DNA from: Hydrogenophaga sp.
GTDB lineage: Bacteria; Pseudomonadota; Gammaproteobacteria; Burkholderiales; Burkholderiaceae_C
Length of the DNA: 16,347 nucleotides
Assembly (NCBI GenBank): GCA_025458415.1
Contig: JALOSN010000014.1
Coordinates: forward strand, 1 to 16,347
Reading direction: 5' to 3'
This document shows, in pieces, positions 7,408 through 13,872 of this stretch. The translations under genes and the position numbers were made by a program. The notes under the pieces are model-generated. The model was not told where the DNA came from and searched no databases. It worked only from the letters and a program-made list of their open reading frames with translations. Each line of letters opens with the position of its first letter. Position 1 is the first letter of the stretch.

Positions 7408-8745
7408 ATGCCGTCAAGCCGCCCGCTGCGTCCCATCGTTCCCTGGCGTACCGAGCCCGTGATTGCCGGCCGCACGCCCCAGGTTCCAGCAGCGAACGGC
7501 GGGCTCTGGCAGTGGCGCCGCCTGGCCACCGCGCCACACCGACTCACCTTCTTTGCCGGCGGCGTGCTGCTGGCGCTGGCCTCCGCCTGGTGGCTGGCGG
7601 TCTTGATGGCCCGGCACCACGGACTGGGGGTGACCTGGGCAGTGGCGCCACCCGCCACCCACGCGCTGGTGATGACGCTGTCGTTCTTCCCCATGTTCAT
7701 GGCGGGTTTCCTGATGACCGCAGGCCCCCGTTGGCTGGGCCTGCCCGCCGTGCCGGGCCGCAGCCTGCTGCTTCAGGTGGCGGCTTTTTGCGGCGGCTGG
7801 ATCATCGCGGCCGCCGGCTTTCACCTGCACCCGCTGCTGGCGGGGGCGGGCGTGGCACTGGCCGCCGGAGCCTGGGGCAGACTGGTTTGGCGCTTCGTAC
7901 GCATGGTGCGCGCCAGCCTGGCGCCCGACCGGCTGCATGCCCAGGCCACGGCGCTGGCCTGCGCGCTGGGCGCGGCGGCGATGGCGGCCGCCGCCTTTTC
8001 CCTGGCCGTGGGTGATGTGGCCTTGTTGCGGGCCGCCAATGCGATGGCGCTGTGGGGCTTCGTGGCGCCAGTGTTCGCCATCGTGTCCCACCGCATGCTT
8101 CCCTTCTTCACGCACAGCGCGCTGCCCGAGGCGCAGCCCTGGCGGGCACAGGGGGTACTGGCCGCGATGCTGCTGGCTCTGGGGGTCTCGGCCCTGGGGG
8201 CCGCTGCCGCGACGCTGGATGGGCCCCTGAACGCACTGTGGCGCGCCGCACTGCTTCTGGTGCAGGCGCCGGCTGCGTTGTTCCTGCTCCGGCTCGGCCT
8301 GCGCTGGGGACTGGTGAAGAGCCATCGCATCGGCCTGCTGGCGATGCTGTTCGCCGGATTCGTCTGGCTGGCAGTCGCCTTGGCGCTCTCGGCCACGGCC
8401 CAGGCGGTGGCCCTGCTTGGCGGCCAGGCCAGCGGCTTCGAACTCGCGGCCACGCATGCGCTGTCGGTCGGATTTCTGGGGGCCACCCTCCTGGCCATGA
8501 TCTCGCGCGTGGTCGCAGGCCACAGCGGCAGGCCGCTGGTGGCCGACCGCGTGGCGTGGCTGATCTGCATCGCCGTGCACTGCGCCGCCTTGCTGCGCGT
8601 GATGGCCGCGCTGCGACCGGAGAGGCCCGAGTCACTGAATGTCCTGCTGTCGGCGGCCACGCTCTGGGCGCTGGCCGGCGCAGCCTGGGCTTGCCGCTAC
8701 GGCAACTGGATGGGGCGCCCCCGGCGCGATGGCCGACCGGGCTGA
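7408..8745 (+). CDS. nnrS: NnrS family membrane protein
   Basis: This is a polytopic inner-membrane protein of the NnrS family (445 aa, about 12 helices), which in other denitrifiers contains heme and protects cells from nitrosative stress. Family landmarks are THALVMTLSFFPMFMAGFLM (84-103, H85), SHRMLPFFT (227-235), and THALSVGFLGATLLAMISRV followed by GHSGRPL (349-377, H350 and H372), where conserved histidines are likely metal ligands. The ATG at 7408 is preferred, 4 bp after the preceding stop; a TTG at 7396 would overlap it. Expression is probably from the FNR/Dnr-like promoter near 6045 together with the flavoprotein gene. A strong hairpin follows the stop codon. Confidence 0.9.
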   Translation: MPSSRPLRPIVPWRTEPVIAGRTPQVPAANGGLWQWRRLATAPHRLTFFAGGVLLALASAWWLAVLMARHHGLGVTWAVAPPATHALVMTLSFFPMFMAGFLMTAGPRWLGLPAVPGRSLLLQVAAFCGGWIIAAAGFHLHPLLAGAGVALAAGAWGRLVWRFVRMVRASLAPDRLHAQATALACALGAAAMAAAAFSLAVGDVALLRAANAMALWGFVAPVFAIVSHRMLPFFTHSALPEAQPWRAQGVLAAMLLALGVSALGAAAATLDGPLNALWRAALLLVQAPAALFLLRLGLRWGLVKSHRIGLLAMLFAGFVWLAVALALSATAQAVALLGGQASGFELAATHALSVGFLGATLLAMISRVVAGHSGRPLVADRVAWLICIAVHCAALLRVMAALRPERPESLNVLLSAATLWALAGAAWACRYGNWMGRPRRDGRPG

Positions 8746-8750
8746 CCGTT

Positions 8751-8793
8751 GGACGGTGCTCGCGGGCAAACGACCGTGACGCCCGCGAGGTCC
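8751..8793 (+). terminator. Strong hairpin after nnrS (possible terminator or processing site)
   Basis: CTCGCGGGC (8759-8767) and GCCCGCGAG (8781-8789) form a perfect 9-bp GC-rich stem with a 13-base loop, extended by GGAC/GTCC (8751-8754 and 8790-8793) across a one-sided bulge. No T-run follows, so it is not a canonical intrinsic terminator. It may pause polymerase or protect the upstream mRNA. Confidence 0.45.
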
Positions 8794-8802
8794 ACCCCGG
8801 TC

Positions 8803-8816
8803 TTGGACTGGATCAA
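8803..8816. promoter_or_regulatory. Weak FNR/Dnr-like box upstream of the DUF2249 gene
   Basis: TTGGACTGGATCAA has a perfect right half ATCAA and an imperfect left half (8 of 10 positions overall). It lies just after the nnrS hairpin and 27-57 bp before the two candidate starts of the DUF2249 gene. At -41.5 it would fit the GTG start at 8873 better than the ATG at 8843. A chance match is possible. Confidence 0.35.
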
Positions 8817-8842
8817 GGCGTATCGCGCGGGGTGCGCGCCCA

Positions 8843-9190
8843 ATGACCTCTCGCCATCCCGAGGCCTGCGCCGTGACCCTCACCCTCCTGACCGATTTCC
8901 CGCTGCTGGGCGTCCGCACCATCGCGCCACCCCAACGTCATCCGCTGATCTTCGGGCGCTTCGACGCCCTGGCCCCGGGGGAGTCCTTCGAGATCGTCAA
9001 CGATCACGACCCGCTGCCGCTGTACGTTCAGTTCGAGCGGTCGCGCCTCGGGCAATTCGACTGGCACTACCTCCAGCAGGGTCCGGCACTGTGGCAGGGT
9101 CGCATCGGCCGGGTCTTGCCGAGTGCGGCGGCCCACGCGCACGGCGAAGAGATCGGCGGCGGCTGCGGTCACGGCCAGTGCCCGAACTGA
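8843..9190 (+). CDS. DUF2249 domain protein with Cys/His tail
   Basis: This is a small soluble protein (115 aa) with one DUF2249 domain at about residues 23-90: VRTIAPPQRHPLIFGRFDALAPGESFEIVNDHDPLPL followed by QFDWHYLQQGPALWQGRI, continuous in the protein. The domain is common beside denitrification and hemerythrin genes, but its biochemical role is not established. The C-terminus is a glycine-rich tail ending GGGCGHGQCPN, with C108, H110 and C113 as a possible metal site. The start is uncertain: ATG 8843, or GTG 8873, which has GAGG 8 bases upstream and would remove a non-homologous 10-residue leader. It is separated from nnrS by a hairpin and a possible FNR-like box, and the DUF59 gene follows within 65 bp. 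Confidence 0.82.
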   Translation: MTSRHPEACAVTLTLLTDFPLLGVRTIAPPQRHPLIFGRFDALAPGESFEIVNDHDPLPLYVQFERSRLGQFDWHYLQQGPALWQGRIGRVLPSAAAHAHGEEIGGGCGHGQCPN

Positions 9191-9254
9191 CTCCACGGCA
9201 AGCGACGCCCTTGCGGTCTGTGAGGCTTCCCCCTTGAACGCCGCCTCACCGTCG

Positions 9255-9584
9255 ATGGCCGCACCGCAGGCGCTGCCGCCGGCGATCGCTCAGGCGCTGC
9301 GCGAGGTAATCGACCCGGAGTCCGGGATCGACATCGTGAACATGGGCCTCGTGCAGTCCTGCGAGGAAACCGGGGGCGCCCTGACGCTCGGGTTGATCCT
9401 GACCAGCGCCGCCTGCCCGATGGGCGAGATGATCGTCGAAGAGGCCGAGGCGGCATTGCAGCGGGTCGCGGGGCCCGCGCGTCAGGTGCACGTGCAAGTG
9501 CTGGACGCCCCGGCCTGGCACCCGAGACGCCTCAGCCCGGAGGCGCGCGACATCCTGGGCTGGGAGGATGACGATGGCGAGTGA
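9255..9584 (+). CDS. MIP18/DUF59-family metal-sulfur cluster assembly protein (PaaD/SufT-like)
   Basis: This is a small protein (109 aa) of the MIP18/DUF59 family, whose members (PaaD, SufT, eukaryotic CIAO2) help mature Fe-S proteins. Motifs are VIDPESGIDIVNMGLV (18-33), the reactive-cysteine segment TSAACPMGEM (50-59, C54), and APAWHPRRLSPEAR (85-97). The chosen ATG at 9255 has no Shine-Dalgarno; a TTG at 9234 with GAGG 8 bases upstream, in frame and 7 codons earlier, may be the true start. Its 3' end overlaps the next gene by 11 bp. It could assist cluster insertion into anaerobic enzymes such as NrdG or NarG/H (inference from context only). Confidence 0.85.
   Translation: MAAPQALPPAIAQALREVIDPESGIDIVNMGLVQSCEETGGALTLGLILTSAACPMGEMIVEEAEAALQRVAGPARQVHVQVLDAPAWHPRRLSPEARDILGWEDDDGE
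9562..9567 (+). promoter_or_regulatory. Ribosome binding site that decides the start of the following membrane-protein gene
   Basis: GGGAGG is directly adjacent to the ATG at 9568 but 6 bases before the ATG at 9574. Normal spacing favours the second ATG. Confidence 0.7.
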
Positions 9585-10857
9585 TGCCGCCCGCCCCCCG
9601 GCCTTGCGCTGGCGCGGCGCTCTCCTCGCGCCGGGCGCCATCGCCCTGGTGCTGGGCCTGGCGGCCGGACTGTGGCGATTGGGCGCCTGGGGCGCCCTCC
9701 CATCGGGCAACCTCCTGCTGCGCGCGGGGATCGGCCACGGCGCGCTGATGGTGTGTGGATTCTTCGGGCTGGTGATCTCGCTGGAGCGCGCCGTCGCCTG
9801 TGCGGGCTGGCGGCGTCTGCGTCGCGCCCCGCAGCGCCCCCGATCTGCCGGCCTGACCCGGATCGGTGACGTGTTGCCCTTCTTGGCGCCGCTGCTGGCC
9901 GCACTGGGCACTCTCCTGTGGATGGCCGGCGAGCCGGCAGGCGCCGCGGTGGCCTGGTGGGGAAGCGCACTGGGGCTTCTGCTCATGAGCTTGTGGTTGT
10001 GGCGAGCGCAGGCCGAACCTTTCCTGGGCGTGCTCGCCCTGGGCGCCGCCGCCAGCCTGTGGGGACAGACGCTGTGGTGGGCCGGTGCACCCATCGCAGC
10101 CATCGTGCCGTGCTGGCTGGCTTTCCTCATCTTCACGATCGCCGGCGAGCGGCTGGAACTGAGCCGCATGGTGCCGAGGCCTCCAGGAGCCGAGCGGGTC
10201 CTGCTGGCGCTGCTCGTCTTGCTGGGCGCCGTAGTGCTGTGGGCGTCCCTCGCCGCGACGCTCGGGACCGGCGACGCGACCGGAGACAGCCTGCCGCATC
10301 GGCTGCTGGGCGCCGGCTTCGTCGGTCTTGGCCTCTGGCTGCTGCGCCACGATCTCGCGCGACGCACCGTGCGGCGCAGCGGGCTCGTTCGCTTCGTCGC
10401 CGTGTGCCTGCTCGCAGGCTACGGGTGGCTGGTCGGAAGTGGCGCCCTCATGGCGGCGGTCGGCCTGACGCCGGGTTCGGCCGCGTGGGACGTGGCCCTG
10501 CACGCCCTGACGCTCGGCTTCGTGTTCTCCATGGTGTTCGGCCATGCCCCCCTGATCCTGCCAGCCGTGATGAGGGTGCCCGTGCCCTTCACCCGCGCCT
10601 TCTATGCGCCGCTGGTCCTGCTGCACGCCTCGGTTGCCTTGCGAACCCTCGGCACCCTGGGCGCAGTCCCCAGCCTTCGCCGCGTGGCGGCTTGGGCGTC
10701 GGTGCTGGCCATCCTCGCCTTCATCGCGCTCATCGTTCGCCAGGTGCGCTCGGCGTCCAAGGGCCCCCGCCGCCCTGCACTGCCTGCGTCCATCGCGGGG
10801 GTCCGACCGGGTGCCCCGCCCACACCCTCCACTTCATCTCCCGGTGCCACGCCATGA
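9574..10857 (+). CDS. Polytopic membrane protein, distant NnrS-like
   Basis: This is an inner-membrane protein of 427 aa with about 12 hydrophobic segments. It shares the general layout of NnrS: a histidine at the start of an early helix (GHGALMVCGFFGLVISLERA, H55) and, late in the protein, HALTLGFVFSMVFGHAPLIL (310-329, H310 and H324), comparable to the HAL-containing helix of NnrS. A central FTIAGERLELSRM (187-199) is also notable. I do not recognise a characterised homologue. A heme- or metal-binding NO-related role is inferred from the histidines and from neighbours. The start at ATG 9574 is set by GGGAGG 6 bases upstream. The gene overlaps the DUF59 gene and ends in an ATGA overlap with nrdD, so it is translationally linked to the anaerobic RNR genes. 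The last 35 residues are Pro/Ser-rich and probably unstructured. Confidence 0.75.
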   Translation: MASDAARPPALRWRGALLAPGAIALVLGLAAGLWRLGAWGALPSGNLLLRAGIGHGALMVCGFFGLVISLERAVACAGWRRLRRAPQRPRSAGLTRIGDVLPFLAPLLAALGTLLWMAGEPAGAAVAWWGSALGLLLMSLWLWRAQAEPFLGVLALGAAASLWGQTLWWAGAPIAAIVPCWLAFLIFTIAGERLELSRMVPRPPGAERVLLALLVLLGAVVLWASLAATLGTGDATGDSLPHRLLGAGFVGLGLWLLRHDLARRTVRRSGLVRFVAVCLLAGYGWLVGSGALMAAVGLTPGSAAWDVALHALTLGFVFSMVFGHAPLILPAVMRVPVPFTRAFYAPLVLLHASVALRTLGTLGAVPSLRRVAAWASVLAILAFIALIVRQVRSASKGPRRPALPASIAGVRPGAPPTPSTSSPGATP

Positions 10858-12869
10858 GTCTTCCTGCCCTGCCCCGACTGGCCATACAGCGCGACGGCCG
10901 CATCGTCAGCTTCGATGCCAGCCGCATCACCCGCGCCCTGAGCCGCGCCGGCGAAGCCACCGGCGAGTTCGACGCCGAGGCGGCCGAACGCCTTGTACGG
11001 CTGTTCATCCTGCCGCAGCTGCAAGGCCTCGTGCTGCCCGACATCGAGCACATCCAGGATCTCGCCGAGGCCGCCCTGTTCGACGCTGGCCATCGTGCCA
11101 CCCTGCGTGCCTACACCGTCTACCGCGAGCAGCACGCCCGGGCGCGCGACGCGCGACGCAGCCTGGTGGACGTGCAGTCGACCATGGACGAATACCTGCA
11201 GCAACGCGACTGGCGCGTCCAGGCCAACGCGAATCAGGGCTTCAGCCTGGGCGGACTCATCCTGAACGTCAGCGGCAAGGTCGTCGCCAACCACTGGCTC
11301 GACACGATCTATCCCCCGGCTGCAGGGCGTGCGCACCGCGATGCCGACTTGCACATCCACGACCTGGACATGCTCAGCGGCTACTGCGCCGGCTGGAGCC
11401 TGCGAACGCTGCTGCACGAGGGGCTCAACGGCATACCCGGCAAGGTCGAGGCCGGACCGCCGCGGCACCTCTCCAGCGCCGTCGGGCAGATCGTCAACTT
11501 CCTCGGAACCCTGCAGAACGAGTGGGCGGGCGCCCAGGCCTTCAGCAGCTTCGACACCTACCTCGCGCCCTTCGTGCGCAAGGACGACCTGAGCTACGCC
11601 CAGGTGCGGCAGTGCCTGCAGGAGCTCATCTACAACCTGAACGTACCCAGCCGCTGGGGCACGCAGACGCCGTTCACCAACCTCACCTTCGACTGGACGT
11701 GCCCGGAAGACCTGCGCGAACAGGTACCCGTGATCGGCGGCGAGACGCAGCCCTTCACCTACGGCGATCTCCAGGCCGAGATGGACCTGATCAACCAGGC
11801 CTACATCGAGGTGATGACCGCTGGCGACGCCAAGGGTCGGGTGTTCACGTTTCCCATCCCCACTTACAACATCACCCGCGACTTCGATTGGCATTCGCCC
11901 AACGCCGAGCGCCTGTTCGCCATGACCGCGCGCTACGGACTGCCGTACTTCCAGAACTTCGTGAACAGCGACCTGGAGCCACACATGGTGCGCAGCATGT
12001 GCTGTCGCCTGCAGCTCGACCTGCGCGAGCTCCTCAAGCGCGGCAACGGGCTGTTCGGCTCGGCCGAGCAGACCGGCTCGGTGGGCGTGGTGACGATCAA
12101 CTGCGCCCGCCTGGGTCATCTGCACGCCGGTGACGAGCCAGCACTGCTGGCCCGTCTGGACGCGTTGCTGGAGCTGGGGAAGCAAACACTGGAAATCAAG
12201 CGCAAGACCATCCAGCGCCTGATGGACCAGGGCCTTTTTCCCTACACCCGGCGCTACCTTGGCACGCTGCGCAACCACTTCAGCACGCTAGGGGTGAACG
12301 GCCTGAACGAGATGATCCGCAACTTCTCGCAGGACCGGGACGACATCACCACGCCCGAAGGCGAGGGGCTGGCGCTGCGGCTGCTGCATCACGTGCGCCA
12401 GCGCATGGTCGAGTTCCAGGAACAGACCGGACACCTCTACAACCTGGAGGCCACGCCGGCAGAAGGCACGACCTACCGCTTCGCCAAGGAAGACCGGCGG
12501 CGCTTCCCCAACATCCTGCAGGCCGGCACGCCCGAGAGGCCGTACTACACCAACAGCTCGCAGCTCCCGGTGGGCTTCACCGACGACCCGTTCGAGGCCC
12601 TGGCCCGGCAGGAGCCGCTGCAATGCCTGTACACGGGCGGCACGGTACTGCACCTCTACATGAGCGAGCCGCTGTCCAGTGCCGCCGCGTGCCGCGAGCT
12701 GGTGCGGCGCGCCCTGACGAACTTCCGGCTGCCCTACGTCACCGTCACGCCGACGTTCAGCATCTGCCCGCAGCACGGGTACCTGGCCGGCCGGCACGAT
12801 TTCTGTCCCCGTTGCGACGAGGAACGCCTGGCGCGCAAACGGCAGGCCCGAGCCGCTGAACCATCCTGA
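10854..12869 (+). CDS. nrdD: Class III anaerobic ribonucleoside-triphosphate reductase NrdD, lacking its glycyl-radical segment
   Basis: This is the catalytic subunit (671 aa) of the oxygen-sensitive ribonucleotide reductase that makes dNTPs during anaerobic growth. An ATP-cone regulatory domain occupies about residues 8-100 (IQRDGRIVSFDASRITRAL). The catalytic barrel has candidate active-site cysteines C178 (SGYCAGWS) and C383/C384 (MCCRLQLDL), plus TGSVGVVTINCARLG. The C-terminal metal site is C638, H641, C651 and C654 (ICPQHGYLAG, FCPRC). Normally a glycyl-radical motif follows within tens of residues; here the protein stops 17 residues after C654 and has none. The missing segment is encoded by the next ORF in another frame. 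The start ATG at 10854 overlaps the preceding stop (ATGA). It is clearly the reductase; the split is the unusual feature. Confidence 0.95.
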   Translation: MSLPALPRLAIQRDGRIVSFDASRITRALSRAGEATGEFDAEAAERLVRLFILPQLQGLVLPDIEHIQDLAEAALFDAGHRATLRAYTVYREQHARARDARRSLVDVQSTMDEYLQQRDWRVQANANQGFSLGGLILNVSGKVVANHWLDTIYPPAAGRAHRDADLHIHDLDMLSGYCAGWSLRTLLHEGLNGIPGKVEAGPPRHLSSAVGQIVNFLGTLQNEWAGAQAFSSFDTYLAPFVRKDDLSYAQVRQCLQELIYNLNVPSRWGTQTPFTNLTFDWTCPEDLREQVPVIGGETQPFTYGDLQAEMDLINQAYIEVMTAGDAKGRVFTFPIPTYNITRDFDWHSPNAERLFAMTARYGLPYFQNFVNSDLEPHMVRSMCCRLQLDLRELLKRGNGLFGSAEQTGSVGVVTINCARLGHLHAGDEPALLARLDALLELGKQTLEIKRKTIQRLMDQGLFPYTRRYLGTLRNHFSTLGVNGLNEMIRNFSQDRDDITTPEGEGLALRLLHHVRQRMVEFQEQTGHLYNLEATPAEGTTYRFAKEDRRRFPNILQAGTPERPYYTNSSQLPVGFTDDPFEALARQEPLQCLYTGGTVLHLYMSEPLSSAAACRELVRRALTNFRLPYVTVTPTFSICPQHGYLAGRHDFCPRCDEERLARKRQARAAEPS

Positions 12870-12874
12870 AGGAG
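12869..12874 (+). promoter_or_regulatory. Strong Shine-Dalgarno for the small glycyl-radical ORF, overlapping the nrdD stop
   Basis: AAGGAG begins on the last base of the nrdD TGA stop and lies 6 bases before the ATG at 12881, which is ideal spacing. It shows that the small downstream ORF is a designed translation unit coupled to nrdD termination, not a frameshifted tail. Confidence 0.85.
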
Positions 12875-12880
12875 TCTTCC

Positions 12881-13114
12881 ATGCCGACCGCCTGTACGCC
12901 CACACTGTCCGACAACGCCCCGGTCGAGACCGCATCCACTGAAATCTCCCTCGCCCTTGAAGACCACGAACGCCAGCCCTGCGAGGTTTGGACGCGCGTC
13001 ATGGGCTACCACCGGCCCGTGGCCAGCTTCAACATTGGCAAGCAGGGCGAATTCCGCCAGCGCCGGCACTTCGAGGAAACCCGTGCCCGACCAGCCGTTG
13101 CCGCACCGCGCTGA
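12881..13114 (+). CDS. Separate glycyl-radical domain polypeptide of the anaerobic ribonucleotide reductase
   Basis: This 77-aa protein carries the glycyl-radical segment absent from NrdD: EVWTRVMGYHRPVASFNIGK (35-54) then QGEFRQRRHFEE. The radical-bearing glycine is predicted to be G42 in RVMGY, matching the RVxGY motif at the C-terminus of ordinary NrdD. The first 30 residues (rich in Thr, Ala and Pro, with ETASTEISLALED) look like a linker. It is read in a different frame from nrdD, has its own AAGGAG ribosome binding site, and its last 32 bases overlap nrdG. By analogy with GrcA/YfiD, which replaces the damaged radical domain of pyruvate formate-lyase, it should dock on NrdD and be activated by NrdG. 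This is inferred; the motif match itself is direct. Confidence 0.85.
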   Translation: MPTACTPTLSDNAPVETASTEISLALEDHERQPCEVWTRVMGYHRPVASFNIGKQGEFRQRRHFEETRARPAVAAPR

Positions 13115-13823
13115 GGGTTCGGCGCTAGCGGTTGGCGGTATCCAGCGCTTCACCACCATCGACTATCCCGGGGCCATCGCCGCCGTGGTGTTCGTTCAGG
13201 GTTGCGCCTGGCGTTGCGTGTATTGCCACAACTCGCACCTGCAGGAACGCCCGAAACGCAGACGCCCAGCGGCGCAGCCTCCGCAGCCGTCGTGGTCCGA
13301 GGTGCGCGCGTGGCTGGTCAGCCGCCAAGGCCTGCTCGACGCCGTGGTCTTCAGCGGCGGCGAACCTACGCTCGACACGGGCCTGCCCGCGGCGCTCGCC
13401 GACGTGCGGGCTCTGGGATTCCTGACGGGCCTGCACACCGCCGGCATGGCTCCGCGCCGACTCGAGGCCGTGCTGCCCCTGCTGGATTGGGTGGGACTGG
13501 ACATCAAGGCGCCGCTGCATGACGACGGGGCCCTTCACGACGCCGTGACGGGGGTGCGCGGCGGTGCGGGCTCGGTACGCCGCAGCCTCGCGATCCTTCG
13601 GGCGCACGGCGGGGCATTTCAGCTGCGCACCACGGTGCACCCCGACTGGCTCACTGATGCGGCGCTTCAGCGCCTACAGCAGGAACTTCGAGAACTCGGC
13701 GCCCCGCACAGCGTGGTGCAGCCTGGCGCCTGGCCGAAGGGTCTGCAACCTCTCGGCAGGAACCCCGACCCACGGGTTGTTGATGCGGCTCAAACATGGT
13801 CGGACGTCACGGGAGGAGCATGA
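13083..13823 (+). CDS. nrdG: Radical SAM activase of anaerobic ribonucleotide reductase (NrdG)
   Basis: This is a radical S-adenosylmethionine enzyme (246 aa) that generates the glycyl radical for the anaerobic RNR. The start region VGGIQRFTTIDYPGAIAAVV (17-36) is typical of the NrdG2-type activases. The [4Fe-4S] motif is C41-x3-C45-x2-C48 (GCAWRCVYCHN), and the SAM-binding SGGEPT is at 91-96. Later strands DWVGLDIKAP and FQLRTTVHP fit the radical SAM barrel. The start is taken as GTG 13083, with GAGG 6 bases upstream; the frame open further upstream has no homology and lies over the small radical-domain ORF, which it overlaps by 32 bp, implying coupled translation. The stop at 13821-13823 overlaps a strong GGAGGAG sequence. 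Its substrate here is predicted to be the separate 77-aa polypeptide. Confidence 0.92.
   Translation: MPDQPLPHRAEGSALAVGGIQRFTTIDYPGAIAAVVFVQGCAWRCVYCHNSHLQERPKRRRPAAQPPQPSWSEVRAWLVSRQGLLDAVVFSGGEPTLDTGLPAALADVRALGFLTGLHTAGMAPRRLEAVLPLLDWVGLDIKAPLHDDGALHDAVTGVRGGAGSVRRSLAILRAHGGAFQLRTTVHPDWLTDAALQRLQQELRELGAPHSVVQPGAWPKGLQPLGRNPDPRVVDAAQTWSDVTGGA
13780..13793. promoter_or_regulatory. FNR/Dnr-like box inside nrdG, upstream of the Dnr-like regulator gene
   Basis: TTGATGCGGCTCAA matches TTGAT-N4-ATCAA at 9 of 10 positions, the best in the window. Its centre is about 86 bp before the regulator ATG at 13873. A class II promoter would start near 13828, leaving a leader of about 45 bp. It suggests auto- or cross-regulation of the regulator by an FNR-family protein. 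Confidence 0.55.
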
Positions 13824-13872
13824 CGATCTGTCGCCGGCCCATCTGACCTTGGCCGTTCGCGCCGACCGCCCC

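Noticed and set aside
9918..10853. N-terminal extension of nrdD by about 312 codons
   Set aside because: The upstream part of this frame overlaps the membrane-protein gene and is Arg-rich non-homologous sequence. The ATG at 10854 gives a proper ATP-cone start.
10602..12278. A 558-codon minus-strand frame opposite nrdD
   Set aside because: It is the antisense shadow of a strongly conserved enzyme; no domain is visible.
12867..12881. Programmed frameshift joining NrdD to the small radical-domain ORF
   Set aside because: No slippery sequence is visible at the junction, the small ORF has an ideal Shine-Dalgarno and ATG, and its first 30 residues look like a fresh N-terminus. Separate translation is simpler, though proteomics would be decisive.
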